This document shows, piece after piece, positions 32,270 to 40,357 of a stretch of 43,146 bases of DNA. Source of the DNA: Actinomycetes bacterium. GTDB lineage: Bacteria > Actinomycetota > Actinomycetes > Streptosporangiales > Streptosporangiaceae. Position 1 is the stretch's first letter. Each line of letters begins with the position of its first letter. The notes under the pieces are model-generated. The model was given only the letters and a program-made list of their open reading frames with translations, made no database searches and was not told where the DNA came from. The stretch spans positions 1 through 43,146 of the forward strand of contig JAOPYO010000426.1 of assembly GCA_025964575.1 (NCBI GenBank), read 5' to 3'. The position numbers were made by a program, and so were the translations under genes.

Positions 32270-33480
32270 CCGCCGACCGCTCGTACGACATCATCCTGTT
32301 CGGCGCCACCGGCTTCACCGGCGGCCTGACCGCCGAGTACCTCGCCGAGCATGCGCCGGAGAAGACGCGCTGGGCCATGGCCGGGCGGAACCAGACCAAG
32401 CTGGAGGCACTGCGCGAGCGTCTCACCGCGCTGAACCCCGCCTGCAAGACCCTGCCACTGCTGCACGCCGACGTGGCCGACCCAGGTTCGATCCGAGCCG
32501 TCGCCGAGAGCGCCCGTGTGGTCATCACCACCGTCGGCCCGTACATCTCCTACGGTGAGCCGCTGGTCGCCGCCTGCGCGGCCGCAGGCACCGACTACGT
32601 GGACCTCACCGGCGAGCAGGAGTTCGTCGACCTGATGTACGTCCGTCACCACGAGCAGGCCCAGGCGACCGGCGCGCGGATCGTGCACGCCTGTGGGTTC
32701 GACTCGATCCCGTACGACCTCGGCGCCTACTTCACCGTCCAGCAGCTGCCCGAGGACGTACCGATCCGGGTCGAGGGATTCGTCCGGGCCAGCGGCACGG
32801 CCTCCGGTGGCACCGCGCACACCGTGATCACCGTGATGTCCCGGGCCCGGCAGACCGCCCAGGCGGCGCTGGCCCGGCGCCGGCTCGAGCCGGCCCCTGC
32901 CGGACGCCAGGTCCGCATCGCCAAAGGCCTGTCACGTTTCGCCCCACGCAGTGTTTCGCCCCCTTGGCTGCGCCCCACCGCCCCCAAGGGCGCCTGGGCC
33001 CTGCCGATGCCCACCATCGACCCGATAGTGGTGACCCGCTCCGCCCGCACGCTCGACCGGTACGGCCCGGACTTCTGCTACGGCCACTTCGCCGCGGTCG
33101 AGCATCTGACCAGCGCGGTCGGCGCGGTCGTGGGCGTCGGCGCGCTGTTCGCACTCACCCAGCTGCCTCCGACCCGCAACCTCCTCCTGCGGGTGAAGAG
33201 CCCGGGCGACGGGCCGAGCCCGGAGAAGCGCGCCAAGAGCTGGTTCAACGTGCGCTTCGTCGGTGAGGGCGGCGGCAAGCGTGTGGTCACCGAAGTGGCC
33301 GGCGGAGACCCCGGATACGGCGAGACCGCGAAGATGGTGGCCGAGTCGGCCCTCTGCCTGGCCTACGACGACCTGCCGAAGACCGCCGGCCAGGTGACCA
33401 CCGCCGTCGCGATGGGCAACCCCCTCATCGCCCGCCTCGATCGGGCGGGCATCACTTTCCGGGTGCTCAAAGAGACCTGA
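32266..33480 (+). CDS. Saccharopine dehydrogenase-like NAD(P)-binding protein (trans-acting enoyl reductase family)
   Basis: A 404-residue protein beginning with a Rossmann fold: YDIILFGATGFTGGLTAEYLAEH gives the nucleotide-binding GxxGxxG pattern, and AGRNQTKLEAL the second strand end. Mid-segments (VVITTVGPYISYGEPLVAACAAAGTDYVDLTGEQEFV and HACGFDSIPYDLGAYF) are those of the family that includes mycobacterial trans-acting enoyl reductases for phthiocerol/glycolipid synthesis. A short hydrophobic patch (VGAVVGVGALFALTQL) may associate with membrane. It overlaps cbbR by four bases, an odd partnership, since no polyketide synthase is nearby. An NADPH-dependent reductase of unknown substrate is the safest call. 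Confidence 0.88.
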   Translation: MTADRSYDIILFGATGFTGGLTAEYLAEHAPEKTRWAMAGRNQTKLEALRERLTALNPACKTLPLLHADVADPGSIRAVAESARVVITTVGPYISYGEPLVAACAAAGTDYVDLTGEQEFVDLMYVRHHEQAQATGARIVHACGFDSIPYDLGAYFTVQQLPEDVPIRVEGFVRASGTASGGTAHTVITVMSRARQTAQAALARRRLEPAPAGRQVRIAKGLSRFAPRSVSPPWLRPTAPKGAWALPMPTIDPIVVTRSARTLDRYGPDFCYGHFAAVEHLTSAVGAVVGVGALFALTQLPPTRNLLLRVKSPGDGPSPEKRAKSWFNVRFVGEGGGKRVVTEVAGGDPGYGETAKMVAESALCLAYDDLPKTAGQVTTAVAMGNPLIARLDRAGITFRVLKET

Positions 33481-33503
33481 CCGACCTCCCCGTGGCTGCA
33501 GGA

Positions 33504-34460
33504 TCACGCTGGAGGTGAGCCGCGGCCGTCGGCGTTGAGCAGGTGGTACAGCAGCATGAGCTGCGTGATGGCGAGAGGATCGCTGGCGGCGCCGTCGGTG
33601 AGGCGGCCCAGCGAGCGCGGGATGCCCGAGGAGACGTCCAGACGCTCCCAGATCGCCTTCTTGACGATCTCCGACTCCTCCGGCGACACATACCCGTGGA
33701 CGTGCAGGGCGTCGACCGGCCGGCCGTCGGTGTCGCGGTGCAGCCTGAGGTGCATGCCGCGATGCTCGGCGTCGTCCAGCACGCCGGCCAGCTCGGGATG
33801 GTCGATCGTCGGCCGGAGCAGCAGTTCGGCGGAGAGCGGCGTCTCCGGCGGATCCGTCCGGCCCGCGACCGGCGCGAACCGCACCACGATGTCGGCGAAC
33901 CGCCGCTGCGGGCGGATGAACGCGGCGCTGTCGCGCTCACGGCGGGCGAGCTCCGCGCGCACCTGCTCGGGCCGATAGCCACGCTTGGCGCAGTCCCGTT
34001 CAATCTTCCACTCGTGACGCAGCGGCTCCGGCGGGTCGAGGTAGACCGTGATGTCGAAGCAGGCCCGGGCCAGCCGGGTGTGCATGGGCAGCAGCCCCTC
34101 GACGATGACGAAGTCGCGCGGCTCCACCAGCTCCGGACGGACCAGCTCGCCGCTCGCATGGTCGTACACCGGTTTGAGGATCGGCTCACCCATGGCCAGC
34201 AGCTGAAGGTGCTGCTCCATGATGTCGATGTGGTTGCAGTCGGGGTGGAGTGCCGTGAACGGCTTGTCCTTACGCTCCGTACGGTCGTAACGGTGGTAGT
34301 CGTCGACGCACACCGCCGTCATCCGGTCGGCACCGAGACACTCCACCAGTCCCCTGGTCAGCGTCGTCTTGCCCGCCGCGCTGTCCCCGGCGATGGCGAG
34401 CATGACGGGGCGGCGAACCGATCCACGCGCCCGGAGCATATGCACGATCCGATGGGACAC
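33504..34460 (-). CDS. prkB: Phosphoribulokinase
   Basis: A 318-residue P-loop kinase that phosphorylates ribulose 5-phosphate to RuBP, the RuBisCO substrate. Walker A is GDSAAGKTT (25-33); VCVDDYHRYDRTERK carries the catalytic Asp region and sugar-binding basic residues; FVIVEGLLPMHTRLARACFDITVYLDP is the Walker B region of the PRK/uridine kinase family. After the kinase core a C-terminal region rich in His/Arg follows, as in several actinobacterial and cyanobacterial-like enzymes. GTG 34460 has GGAGGT five bases upstream. It is on the same strand as cbbLSX but separated by cbbR and the reductase-like gene, so it has its own promoter. Name choice (cbbP or prkB) is open. Confidence 0.93.
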   Translation of the reverse strand: MSHRIVHMLRARGSVRRPVMLAIAGDSAAGKTTLTRGLVECLGADRMTAVCVDDYHRYDRTERKDKPFTALHPDCNHIDIMEQHLQLLAMGEPILKPVYDHASGELVRPELVEPRDFVIVEGLLPMHTRLARACFDITVYLDPPEPLRHEWKIERDCAKRGYRPEQVRAELARRERDSAAFIRPQRRFADIVVRFAPVAGRTDPPETPLSAELLLRPTIDHPELAGVLDDAEHRGMHLRLHRDTDGRPVDALHVHGYVSPEESEIVKKAIWERLDVSSGIPRSLGRLTDGAASDPLAITQLMLLYHLLNADGRGSPPA

Positions 34461-34619
34461 CTAGGACCTCCAGCCGAGCGGATTCGGTTATTACCGGAGA
34501 CGCTAGATCCGCCCGCAATCGGCATCTTCACCCCCTTGGGGGATAACCAGGGGGAAATGGTGAGTTAGGCCTCACAATGTGTCCCGTTCCAAGTTCTACT
34601 CGCCAGTAGCTTAAATTGT

Positions 34620-34625
34620 TATGTT
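34620..34625 (+). promoter_or_regulatory. Putative -10 box (TATGTT) of a leaderless transcript
   Basis: TATGTT is followed by six bases (GCCGGA) and ATG at 34632, with no Shine-Dalgarno sequence. The 171-base region between this gene and the divergent phosphoribulokinase gene also holds a CCCCC-TT-GGGGG element at 34531-34542 of unknown meaning. Confidence 0.45.
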
Positions 34626-34631
34626 GCCGGA

Positions 34632-35288
34632 ATGGGCGCACCAGTAAGGCTTGTTCTCGTCGATGACCACGAGATGATCTTGGCCGGATTGCAAGCGATG
34701 CTGTCCGGTTTCACGGGCCGGGTTCGCGTCGTCGGCCAGGCGGGGACCGCGCGCGCCGCGACCCGGCTGGTCACCACGCTGCGGCCCGACATCGTGCTGC
34801 TGGATGTACGGCTCGGGCCGGACAGCGGCCTGGACCTCTGCCGGGCCCTCACGGCCTCCGCGCCGGACTCCCGGGTGGTGTTCCTTTCGGTGTACGACGA
34901 CGAGCAGTACGTCTTCGAGGCCCTGCGTGCCGGCGCCAGCGGATATCTGCTCAAGCGGGTCGACGGCCTGGAACTGGTGCGGCGGCTCGAGGAAGTGGTG
35001 CGCGGCGAGACGGTCATCGAACCGACGCTGGCCGGCCGGATGGCGGCCAGCGCCGCCCGGCTCAACCGGGGTGAGTTCTGGCCGGGTGCCAACCGCGGGC
35101 TCACCCAGCGGGAGAGCGAGGTGCTGTCCCTGCTGGTCGCCGGCCTGTCCAACCGGGCCATCGCCGGCCGGCTGGTGCTCAGCGAGGAGACCGTGAAGAG
35201 CCATCTGCGCGGGCTTTACCGAAAACTGGAGGTCTCCGACCGGTCGGCGGCGACGGCGCTCGCCCTCCGCGAGGGACTGTTCCGTTGA
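34632..35288 (+). CDS. NarL/FixJ-family response regulator
   Basis: A 218-residue regulator: a receiver domain with acidic pair Asp11/Asp12, phosphoacceptor Asp58 (IVLLDVRLG) and Lys in YLLKRVDG, and a C-terminal LuxR helix-turn-helix (about 152-215, LTQRESEVLSLLVAGLSNRAIAGRL and SEETVKSHLRGLYRKL). It is followed after 118 bases by a NarX-like kinase on the same strand, its likely partner. It is divergent from phosphoribulokinase, which raises but does not prove a link to the cbb genes. The start ATG is supported by the leaderless promoter pattern. Confidence 0.94.
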   Translation: MGAPVRLVLVDDHEMILAGLQAMLSGFTGRVRVVGQAGTARAATRLVTTLRPDIVLLDVRLGPDSGLDLCRALTASAPDSRVVFLSVYDDEQYVFEALRAGASGYLLKRVDGLELVRRLEEVVRGETVIEPTLAGRMAASAARLNRGEFWPGANRGLTQRESEVLSLLVAGLSNRAIAGRLVLSEETVKSHLRGLYRKLEVSDRSAATALALREGLFR

Positions 35289-35406
35289 GCGGGCCGCAGG
35301 GGCGGCGCGAAGGCCGGACCAGGGAGCATCTGCGAACGAGGAACGAGCGAACAGGTGTGACGAGGGAAGCCTCCGCACCCGGCCGCCCCAAGGCTGAGCG
35401 GGGCAC

Positions 35407-36540
35407 ATGAGCCCCCTCGACCTCCTGCTCAAGCGCAGCCCGGATCTGCTCACCCGGATCATCTCGGTGGCCTGCTCGGACCGGGAGCTGCCGGGCCTTG
35501 CCGACGACCTGGCGGCACTGGTGGTCCGCTCGGCCACCGGTCTGACGTTCTGCGACGTCTATGTCCTGGACGAGGAGGACCGGGCTCTGGAGGGCAGCGG
35601 ACGGCCCCCGGTCCCACTGGGAGAGGGTGTGGTGGGCTGGGTGGCGGCGCACGGACGGCCTCGCCGGCACGATGACCTCCGCGGCGCCACGCTGCCCGTC
35701 CGGCTCCCCGATGGCGGCACCATCGCGGTGATCGACGTCCGGTCCGGCGATCCCTGCCTCCGCCAGGACCTCGAGCTGGCCGAGGCGCTGGCCGCGCTGT
35801 TCGCCCCCGTCCTGTGCTCCTGCCGGCGGCTGCGTACGGCCCGGGAGCGGGAGCACTCCGCCGAGCGCTTCGCCGAGCAGGCCGTCCAGGTTCAGGAGGC
35901 CGAGCGCGCCCGGCTGGCCGGGGAGATCCATGACGGGCTGGCTCAGCGGCTGGCCAGCCTCGGCTTCCATCTGTCCGCCGCGGCCCGGATGCTCCCCCGG
36001 CACCACGAGGAGGCCCATGAGCAGATCGTCCTCGCCCGGGAGCTGTGCGAGCTGGCCGGGGCGGAGACCCGCGCGGCGATCGGCGGGCTACGGCCACCGG
36101 TGCTGGACGATCTCGGGCTGTCCGCCGCGCTGGCCACCCTGGCCCGGGAGGCCGGCACCAGGCAGAAGTCCCTCGATGTCGCCGTGACGGTCAGCGGCGA
36201 ACTCGAGGCACCACTGCCCGGCCATCTGCAGACCGCGCTCTACCGCATCGCTCAGGAGGCGGTCGGCAACTGCCTGCGGCACGCGGCAGCCGGTTGTGTC
36301 GACATCATCCTGGAGCACGACCCGGATCAGGTCGTGCTCATCGTGAGTGACGATGGGGCGGGCTTCTCGATCCACGACGTCCTGGCTCCCGGCCGCCGCC
36401 CGGAATCGTACGGTCTGCGCGGAATGGCGGAACGGGCCGAGCTGCTCGGCGGACGGGTCACCATCGTCAGCCGCCCCGGCGACGGCACCACCGTCCGAGC
36501 CACCCTCCCCCAGGTCATTGGTAGCCGCGGATCTCCCTGA
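35407..36540 (+). CDS. GAF-domain sensor histidine kinase (NarX/HisKA_3 type), soluble
   Basis: A 377-residue kinase without membrane helices. A GAF domain (about 25-140; GLTFCDVYVLDEEDRALEG, LGEGVVGWVAAHGRPRRHDDL) leads to the HisKA_3 dimerisation box ERARLAGEIHDGLAQRLASLG with His175, then the HATPase domain (ALYRIAQEAVGNCLRHAAAG as N-box, VSDDGAGFSIHD, YGLRGMAERAELLGG). The cysteines in TFCDVY and PVLCSC could support redox or cofactor sensing, but no clear cluster motif is present. It is the partner of the regulator at 34632. Its last 26 bases overlap the 3' end of the convergent VWA lipoprotein gene. Confidence 0.93.
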   Translation: MSPLDLLLKRSPDLLTRIISVACSDRELPGLADDLAALVVRSATGLTFCDVYVLDEEDRALEGSGRPPVPLGEGVVGWVAAHGRPRRHDDLRGATLPVRLPDGGTIAVIDVRSGDPCLRQDLELAEALAALFAPVLCSCRRLRTAREREHSAERFAEQAVQVQEAERARLAGEIHDGLAQRLASLGFHLSAAARMLPRHHEEAHEQIVLARELCELAGAETRAAIGGLRPPVLDDLGLSAALATLAREAGTRQKSLDVAVTVSGELEAPLPGHLQTALYRIAQEAVGNCLRHAAAGCVDIILEHDPDQVVLIVSDDGAGFSIHDVLAPGRRPESYGLRGMAERAELLGGRVTIVSRPGDGTTVRATLPQVIGSRGSP

Positions 36541-38116
36541 ACACGGCTGCGAGCGACTGGCTGCGGGCGTCGAAGGTACGACCGCCGGTGAGCTGGGCGA
36601 GGCCGTTCATCTCTTCGGTCCTGCCCTCACCGAACAGGATCGGGAAGATCGGCACCCCCTGCTGCAGGCTCGGGTAGCGGGCGCGGAAGGCCGCGAAGTT
36701 CGACCCGGAGGTGTTCTCCCCGTCGGTCATGAGGACGATCGAGGTGAACTTGCCCTCGTTCTGGGCGGCCTCTCTCTTCGTGGCGTCGAAGGCCTGCTGC
36801 AGGGTGTCGTAGATCGCGGTGCCGCCGCCCGACGAGAGCGACTGCGCGAAGGACCGGATCTTTCCGAGCTCGGCCTCAGGCCCTTGATCCGGGATGGTGT
36901 ACGACTGCGCCTGCTTGGGCTCGGAGCTGAAGGGGATCAGTGTCACCGACTCCCGGTTGTGGAACCGCTGGAAGCGGCCGGTGAGGCTGTTGTCCGCCCC
37001 GGTCAGCCCGGTCAGGGCCCTCCGCAGCCCGTCGATCCGGTCGCCCTCCATGGAGCCGGACACGTCCAGCACATAGATCGTGCGGGCCGGGCGGCGCAAC
37101 CGATCGTAGAAGGCTCCGATGAGTGCGTCGGCCGCGTCCAGCCGGGCCGGGAACGGCAGCTCGGGGGGTGCGGCCGGGAACCGGGTGACGTCCGGCTGAA
37201 CGCCGGGCACCACTGGGCGGCGGTAGACCTGCGTCATGATCCGGCGCTGGACCTCTGGACGCCGCAGATACTCCGTCAGCTTGCGGAAACCATCCCCGGC
37301 GTTCGCCGGGGCCGATCTCAGCAGGGTCAGCGGATAGTCGGCGGTGATCACTCCGTCGCTCGGATAGATCAGGGTGAGCGGCTCCGCCAATCGCCCGGAG
37401 GCGTTGAGCGACAGCAGCACCGACTCGTAGTTCACGAGCCCGTCGATCGGGTTCTCCCGATCTTGGGTGGCCCGCCTGACGTAGGAGTCCGACAACCAGC
37501 CGGAGGACCCTGCCGTCAGGGTCTGGCCGGCGAAGAAGCTCTTCAGCTTGGGTACCGCCTTGTCGATGGCGGCGGTGTCCAGCGCGGACCCGGCACCGGC
37601 CAGCGCCGACGCGACGGCGACCAGCGCGGAGAACCCGGAGTTGGACGCGGCCGGGCTGGTCATCCCGTAGGTGAACTTCCGGTCCCCCGCGGCCGCCGCG
37701 ATCTGCGCCCAGGTCGGTTGGATACGGTCCCAGCCGAGCCTCTTGGCGACCGAGGCGGTCAGGCCGAGCACCACCGGGGAGGCCATGGTCTTGACCGAAC
37801 CCCCGATCTTCGACTGGGCTTCCGGGTGGAGGGCGAGATAGCGGTTCGAGGAGAACCAGATGGCCTCGTAGCGGCCGTCGGTCTTGCCGTCGATGACCTG
37901 CTGGACGCCGTCGAGCGTGCCTGCGTAGTCGAGCTTGACGGTCACCCCGATGTCGTTCTTGGCTTGGTCGAGGATCGGCTTGAGGTCGGCCAGCTCACTC
38001 CCCGCCAGCACCCGCAGCACGCCGGCCGTCGGCTTGTTCCCGCTGGAGCCGGAGTCTGTGCACCCGGCCACGACCAGCAGAAGCAGGGCGGTCGATCCCG
38101 CCCATAGGCGTCTCAT
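36515..38116 (-). CDS. Lipoprotein with fused substrate-binding and VWA domains
   Basis: A 533-residue exported lipoprotein. The signal ends in a VAGC lipobox with Cys19. Residues ~32-320 resemble a type II periplasmic binding protein (LRVLAGSELADLKPILDQAKNDIG, YGMTSPAASNSGFSALV, EYLRRPEVQRRIM). Residues ~343-533 are a von Willebrand factor A domain with an intact metal-ion-dependent adhesion site: DVSGSM (Asp351, Ser353, Ser355), Thr433 in GGGTAIYD and Asp465 in LMTDGEN. ATG 38116 has AGGAA six bases upstream; longer frames are fused shadows of the upstream gene. It follows the lipoprotein gene at 38128 by 11 bases. No permease or ATPase accompanies the pair, so transport is doubtful; surface adhesion or protein assembly is possible. 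Confidence 0.9.
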   Translation of the reverse strand: MRRLWAGSTALLLLVVAGCTDSGSSGNKPTAGVLRVLAGSELADLKPILDQAKNDIGVTVKLDYAGTLDGVQQVIDGKTDGRYEAIWFSSNRYLALHPEAQSKIGGSVKTMASPVVLGLTASVAKRLGWDRIQPTWAQIAAAAGDRKFTYGMTSPAASNSGFSALVAVASALAGAGSALDTAAIDKAVPKLKSFFAGQTLTAGSSGWLSDSYVRRATQDRENPIDGLVNYESVLLSLNASGRLAEPLTLIYPSDGVITADYPLTLLRSAPANAGDGFRKLTEYLRRPEVQRRIMTQVYRRPVVPGVQPDVTRFPAAPPELPFPARLDAADALIGAFYDRLRRPARTIYVLDVSGSMEGDRIDGLRRALTGLTGADNSLTGRFQRFHNRESVTLIPFSSEPKQAQSYTIPDQGPEAELGKIRSFAQSLSSGGGTAIYDTLQQAFDATKREAAQNEGKFTSIVLMTDGENTSGSNFAAFRARYPSLQQGVPIFPILFGEGRTEEMNGLAQLTGGRTFDARSQSLAAVFREIRGYQ

Positions 38117-38127
38117 AAAGGTTCCTG

Positions 38128-39216
38128 TCACTGAGGGGTGCCGTAGCGCTTCGCGACCCCGTCGAGGAGATGCTCGAGGGTGTCGTACGACGGCGGATCG
38201 GCGATGTCGATGAGGTCGGGCGCCACCCGTACCCGCTTCTCTGCGGTGACCTTGGCGAACGAGGCGGTGTCGGCGGTGCGGAAGCCGTGCAGGGCGGCGA
38301 GGCGCTGCAACTCGGGGTCGGAGGTGAGCAGCCGGCCGACCGTGTCGCCGCGGGCGTCGAGGGGCACCAGCGTGTGCTTCGACAGCACCGTCGGCGACGG
38401 ATACATCAGCAACATGTCGGGTCTGATGTCGCCGCGGACGGCATGGCCGACGAACTGGGCCTCGTAGGCCAGGACCAGCGGCGTCTTGCCCATGCCGGCC
38501 GACAGGTAGTCGTCGAACGGCCCCTCGGTCGTGTTCTCGGTGTATCCCTGATCGAGGAACAACTTGCTCACGAGTGGCAGCACCTTGTCCTCGGCGGCGG
38601 TGCCCTGCACGACGGCGGAGCCGTTGGCGACGTAGCTGGCGATGGCGAGGTACATCGCCGCGGAGTTGGAACTGCGCGGGTCGGTCGTGGACACCAGCAC
38701 GTCCTTGCGCACCGGGTAGACCGTGTTGCCCCGCAACTGATCCCACCGGGTGCCCTTGCCCACCAGCTGGAGATAGCGGGCGACGTCGAAGGTCCAGCCG
38801 GTTTCGCCCTTCTTCGCGACGCCGACGGCGGCGAGCAGATCAGCGATCGGCTGGAAGGTCGCGATCACCATCGGCGAGGAGAACGGCGCGTACTTGACGG
38901 TGGTGCCGCGCGCCCGTTGGATCTTGTCCGCGGCGGGGGCACTGGAGGGAAAGGCGAAGTCGTACCTGCTGAGGTCGACCGAGGTGGCGATCTGCCGCGA
39001 ACCGGCCGAATCGACCGTGATCTTGAGACCGTGCCCGGCGAAGGCCTTGACGACCTGGGGATCGCGGAAGAAGTCCTGCTTCTCCGATCCGATGACACCC
39101 CGTACGACGGTGGGTTTCCCGGCGGTAGAACAGCCGGCGAGAACCACGGTGAGGGCTACGGTCACGGCCGGCAGCCCGCGCAGAGAATCTGCGATCTTCC
39201 TACTGAATCGGTTCAT
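38128..39216 (-). CDS. Substrate-binding-like lipoprotein, partner of the VWA lipoprotein
   Basis: A 362-residue exported lipoprotein: signal with VVLAGC lipobox (Cys29), then a type II periplasmic binding-protein-like fold (GVIGSEKQDFFRDPQVVKAFAGHGLKITVDSAGS, YDFAFPSSAPAADKIQR, SSNSAAMYLAIASYV, LVLAYEAQFVGHAV). The pattern resembles bacterial solute-binding proteins used outside ABC systems. It is the first gene of a two-gene operon with the VWA fusion. The start ATG 39216 is preceded only by a weak GAAAG. Both proteins being membrane-anchored on the outside suggests they work as a pair. Ligand and role are unknown. Confidence 0.88.
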   Translation of the reverse strand: MNRFSRKIADSLRGLPAVTVALTVVLAGCSTAGKPTVVRGVIGSEKQDFFRDPQVVKAFAGHGLKITVDSAGSRQIATSVDLSRYDFAFPSSAPAADKIQRARGTTVKYAPFSSPMVIATFQPIADLLAAVGVAKKGETGWTFDVARYLQLVGKGTRWDQLRGNTVYPVRKDVLVSTTDPRSSNSAAMYLAIASYVANGSAVVQGTAAEDKVLPLVSKLFLDQGYTENTTEGPFDDYLSAGMGKTPLVLAYEAQFVGHAVRGDIRPDMLLMYPSPTVLSKHTLVPLDARGDTVGRLLTSDPELQRLAALHGFRTADTASFAKVTAEKRVRVAPDLIDIADPPSYDTLEHLLDGVAKRYGTPQ

Positions 39217-39305
39217 TTATGCTTTCAGTATGACGCCGCGAACCGTACGGCGGGTAAAGAAAAATTGGCGGCCAGATGACGGGCGGCAGACCAGAGACCG
39301 GCGCT

Positions 39306-39623
39306 TCAGGAGCCGCGTTTCAAGACCCGGCTGAGGGCGGCCGCCACCTCCTCCGAAAGATCGGGGATCAGCGCCTCAGACTCCTCCGCCGTACGCTCCG
39401 CGCTCCGTACGTGTCCGCAGTCGCGGCACTCGACCTCGCCCAGCCGGCAGACGAGAGCGATGGAACCGCAACCGGCGCAACCGTCGAGCTCGGCCGACCA
39501 GTCTTCGGCCGTCTGGCAGGCCGGGCACACCAGCACCTGCCGGTCCGCGCGGACCCCGCGCTTCCACTGGCTCGCGCCGCGGACCGGGTCACTCTGCCGG
39601 GCACTGCATCGGAAGCAGGGCAT
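39306..39623 (-). CDS. Small zinc-ribbon protein
   Basis: A 105-residue protein with four CxxC pairs: Cys3/6 (CFRC), Cys33/36 (CPAC), Cys49/52 (CAGC) and Cys66/69 (CRDC), enough for two zinc ribbons, and an acidic, helical C-terminus (EESEALIPDLSEEVAAALSRVLK). GGGAGGGG lies just before the ATG at 39623. It lies downstream of ahpE on the same strand, separated by a strong hairpin. No named family is recognised; the zinc ribbons suggest nucleic acid or protein binding. Confidence 0.75.
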   Translation of the reverse strand: MPCFRCSARQSDPVRGASQWKRGVRADRQVLVCPACQTAEDWSAELDGCAGCGSIALVCRLGEVECRDCGHVRSAERTAEESEALIPDLSEEVAAALSRVLKRGS

Positions 39624-39679
39624 GGCCCCTCCCGTGTCCCTCCGGCCCCTGTCAGGGAGCCCGCTCTCAATCCCGGCTC

Positions 39680-39709
39680 CCGGCCCGCCCCTCGCGGGGG
39701 ACGGGCCGG
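39680..39709 (-). terminator. Strong GC hairpin after ahpE
   Basis: CCGGCCCG (39680-39687) pairs with CGGGCCGG (39702-39709), continued inward by CCCC/GGGG with a two-base bulge and a TCGC loop, giving about 12 base pairs. It begins eight bases after the ahpE stop codon on the minus strand. A typical U-less actinobacterial terminator, or one that partly insulates the zinc-ribbon gene. Confidence 0.65.
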
Positions 39710-39716
39710 TCCCGGA

Positions 39717-40178
39717 TCAGGAAAGCTCGGCGAGCGCCTTGCGGTACTCGCTGATGTCCCGAGCGTCGGGGATCGCGTTCTCGACCTTCCAGCGCACGAC
39801 ACCCTGCTTGTCGATGACGAAAGTGCCGCGGGTGGCCAGCCCCTTCTCCCCGTCGAAGACGCCGTACGACTCCGCCACCGCACCGTGCGGCCAGAAGTCC
39901 GAGAGCAGCGGGAACTCGTACTTCTCCTGCTCGCCCCACGCGCGGTGGGCGAACATCGAGTCCACGGAGATCGCGATGACCTGGACGTCATCGCCTCCGA
40001 GGGTGGGGAGCTCGTCCCGAATGGTGCACAGCTCACTGGTGCAGATCCCGCTGAACGCCAGCGGGTAGAAGACGAGCACGACGTCCTTCTTCCCGCGGAA
40101 GTCCGACAGCTTCACCGGCGTGCCGTGCTGGTCCTTCAGCTCGAAATCCGGTGCGCTGCCGCCGACCTCAACCGTCAT
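39717..40178 (-). CDS. ahpE: Peroxiredoxin AhpE
   Basis: A 153-residue peroxiredoxin. The peroxidatic site is Cys46 in FYPLAFSGICTSELC; a second cysteine five residues on (Cys51) could resolve it. Thr and Arg of the active site are seen in the PLAF..CT and KVENAIPDARD regions. It reduces hydrogen peroxide, organic peroxides and peroxynitrite in the cytoplasm. The sequence fits the AhpE group first described in Mycobacterium tuberculosis, where ahpE also sits beside a DUF3052 gene and aceE. ATG 40178 has AAGGGATG upstream. Gene order here (ahpE, DUF3052, then aceE beyond two small genes) is conserved in actinobacteria. Confidence 0.94.
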   Translation of the reverse strand: MTVEVGGSAPDFELKDQHGTPVKLSDFRGKKDVVLVFYPLAFSGICTSELCTIRDELPTLGGDDVQVIAISVDSMFAHRAWGEQEKYEFPLLSDFWPHGAVAESYGVFDGEKGLATRGTFVIDKQGVVRWKVENAIPDARDISEYRKALAELS

Positions 40179-40277
40179 GTGACATCCCTTCGTTCAACTG
40201 GGGAGATAGTCCAGACCACAGTTTGCCACTCCAGCCTGAAACCCGAGTCGCCTTGGGACCAGCGCAAGCGAGCCGCA

Positions 40278-40308
40278 CCTCCGGCAGATCGATGGGTCGT
40301 GCCGGAGG
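40278..40308 (-). terminator. Hairpin between DUF3052 and ahpE
   Basis: CCTCCGGCA (40278-40286) and TGCCGGAGG (40300-40308) are a perfect 9-base inverted repeat with a 13-base loop, which itself holds CGA/TCG. It lies 49 bases after the DUF3052 stop on the minus strand and 100 bases before the ahpE start, consistent with termination. No U-tract. Confidence 0.55.
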
Positions 40309-40357
40309 CGCGTCTAGCCCGCACTCGGCGGGGCCGTCGCGCGGAGTCGCCGTTGGT

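Noticed and set aside
34531..34554. CCCCC-TT-GGGGG followed by a second GGGGG, considered as a riboswitch or terminator.
   Set aside because: A two-base loop cannot form and the longer pairing is only five bases; no gene end lies next to it.
34560..34580. TTAGGCCT near GTGAG...CTCAC, considered as an iron-box (DtxR/IdeR) site.
   Set aside because: Only one half-site resembles the TTAGG consensus and the dyad arms are five bases, too weak to claim.
38117..38746. A 210-codon N-terminal extension of the VWA lipoprotein.
   Set aside because: It is an out-of-frame reading of the upstream lipoprotein gene; the lipoprotein signal and ribosome binding site place the start at 38116.
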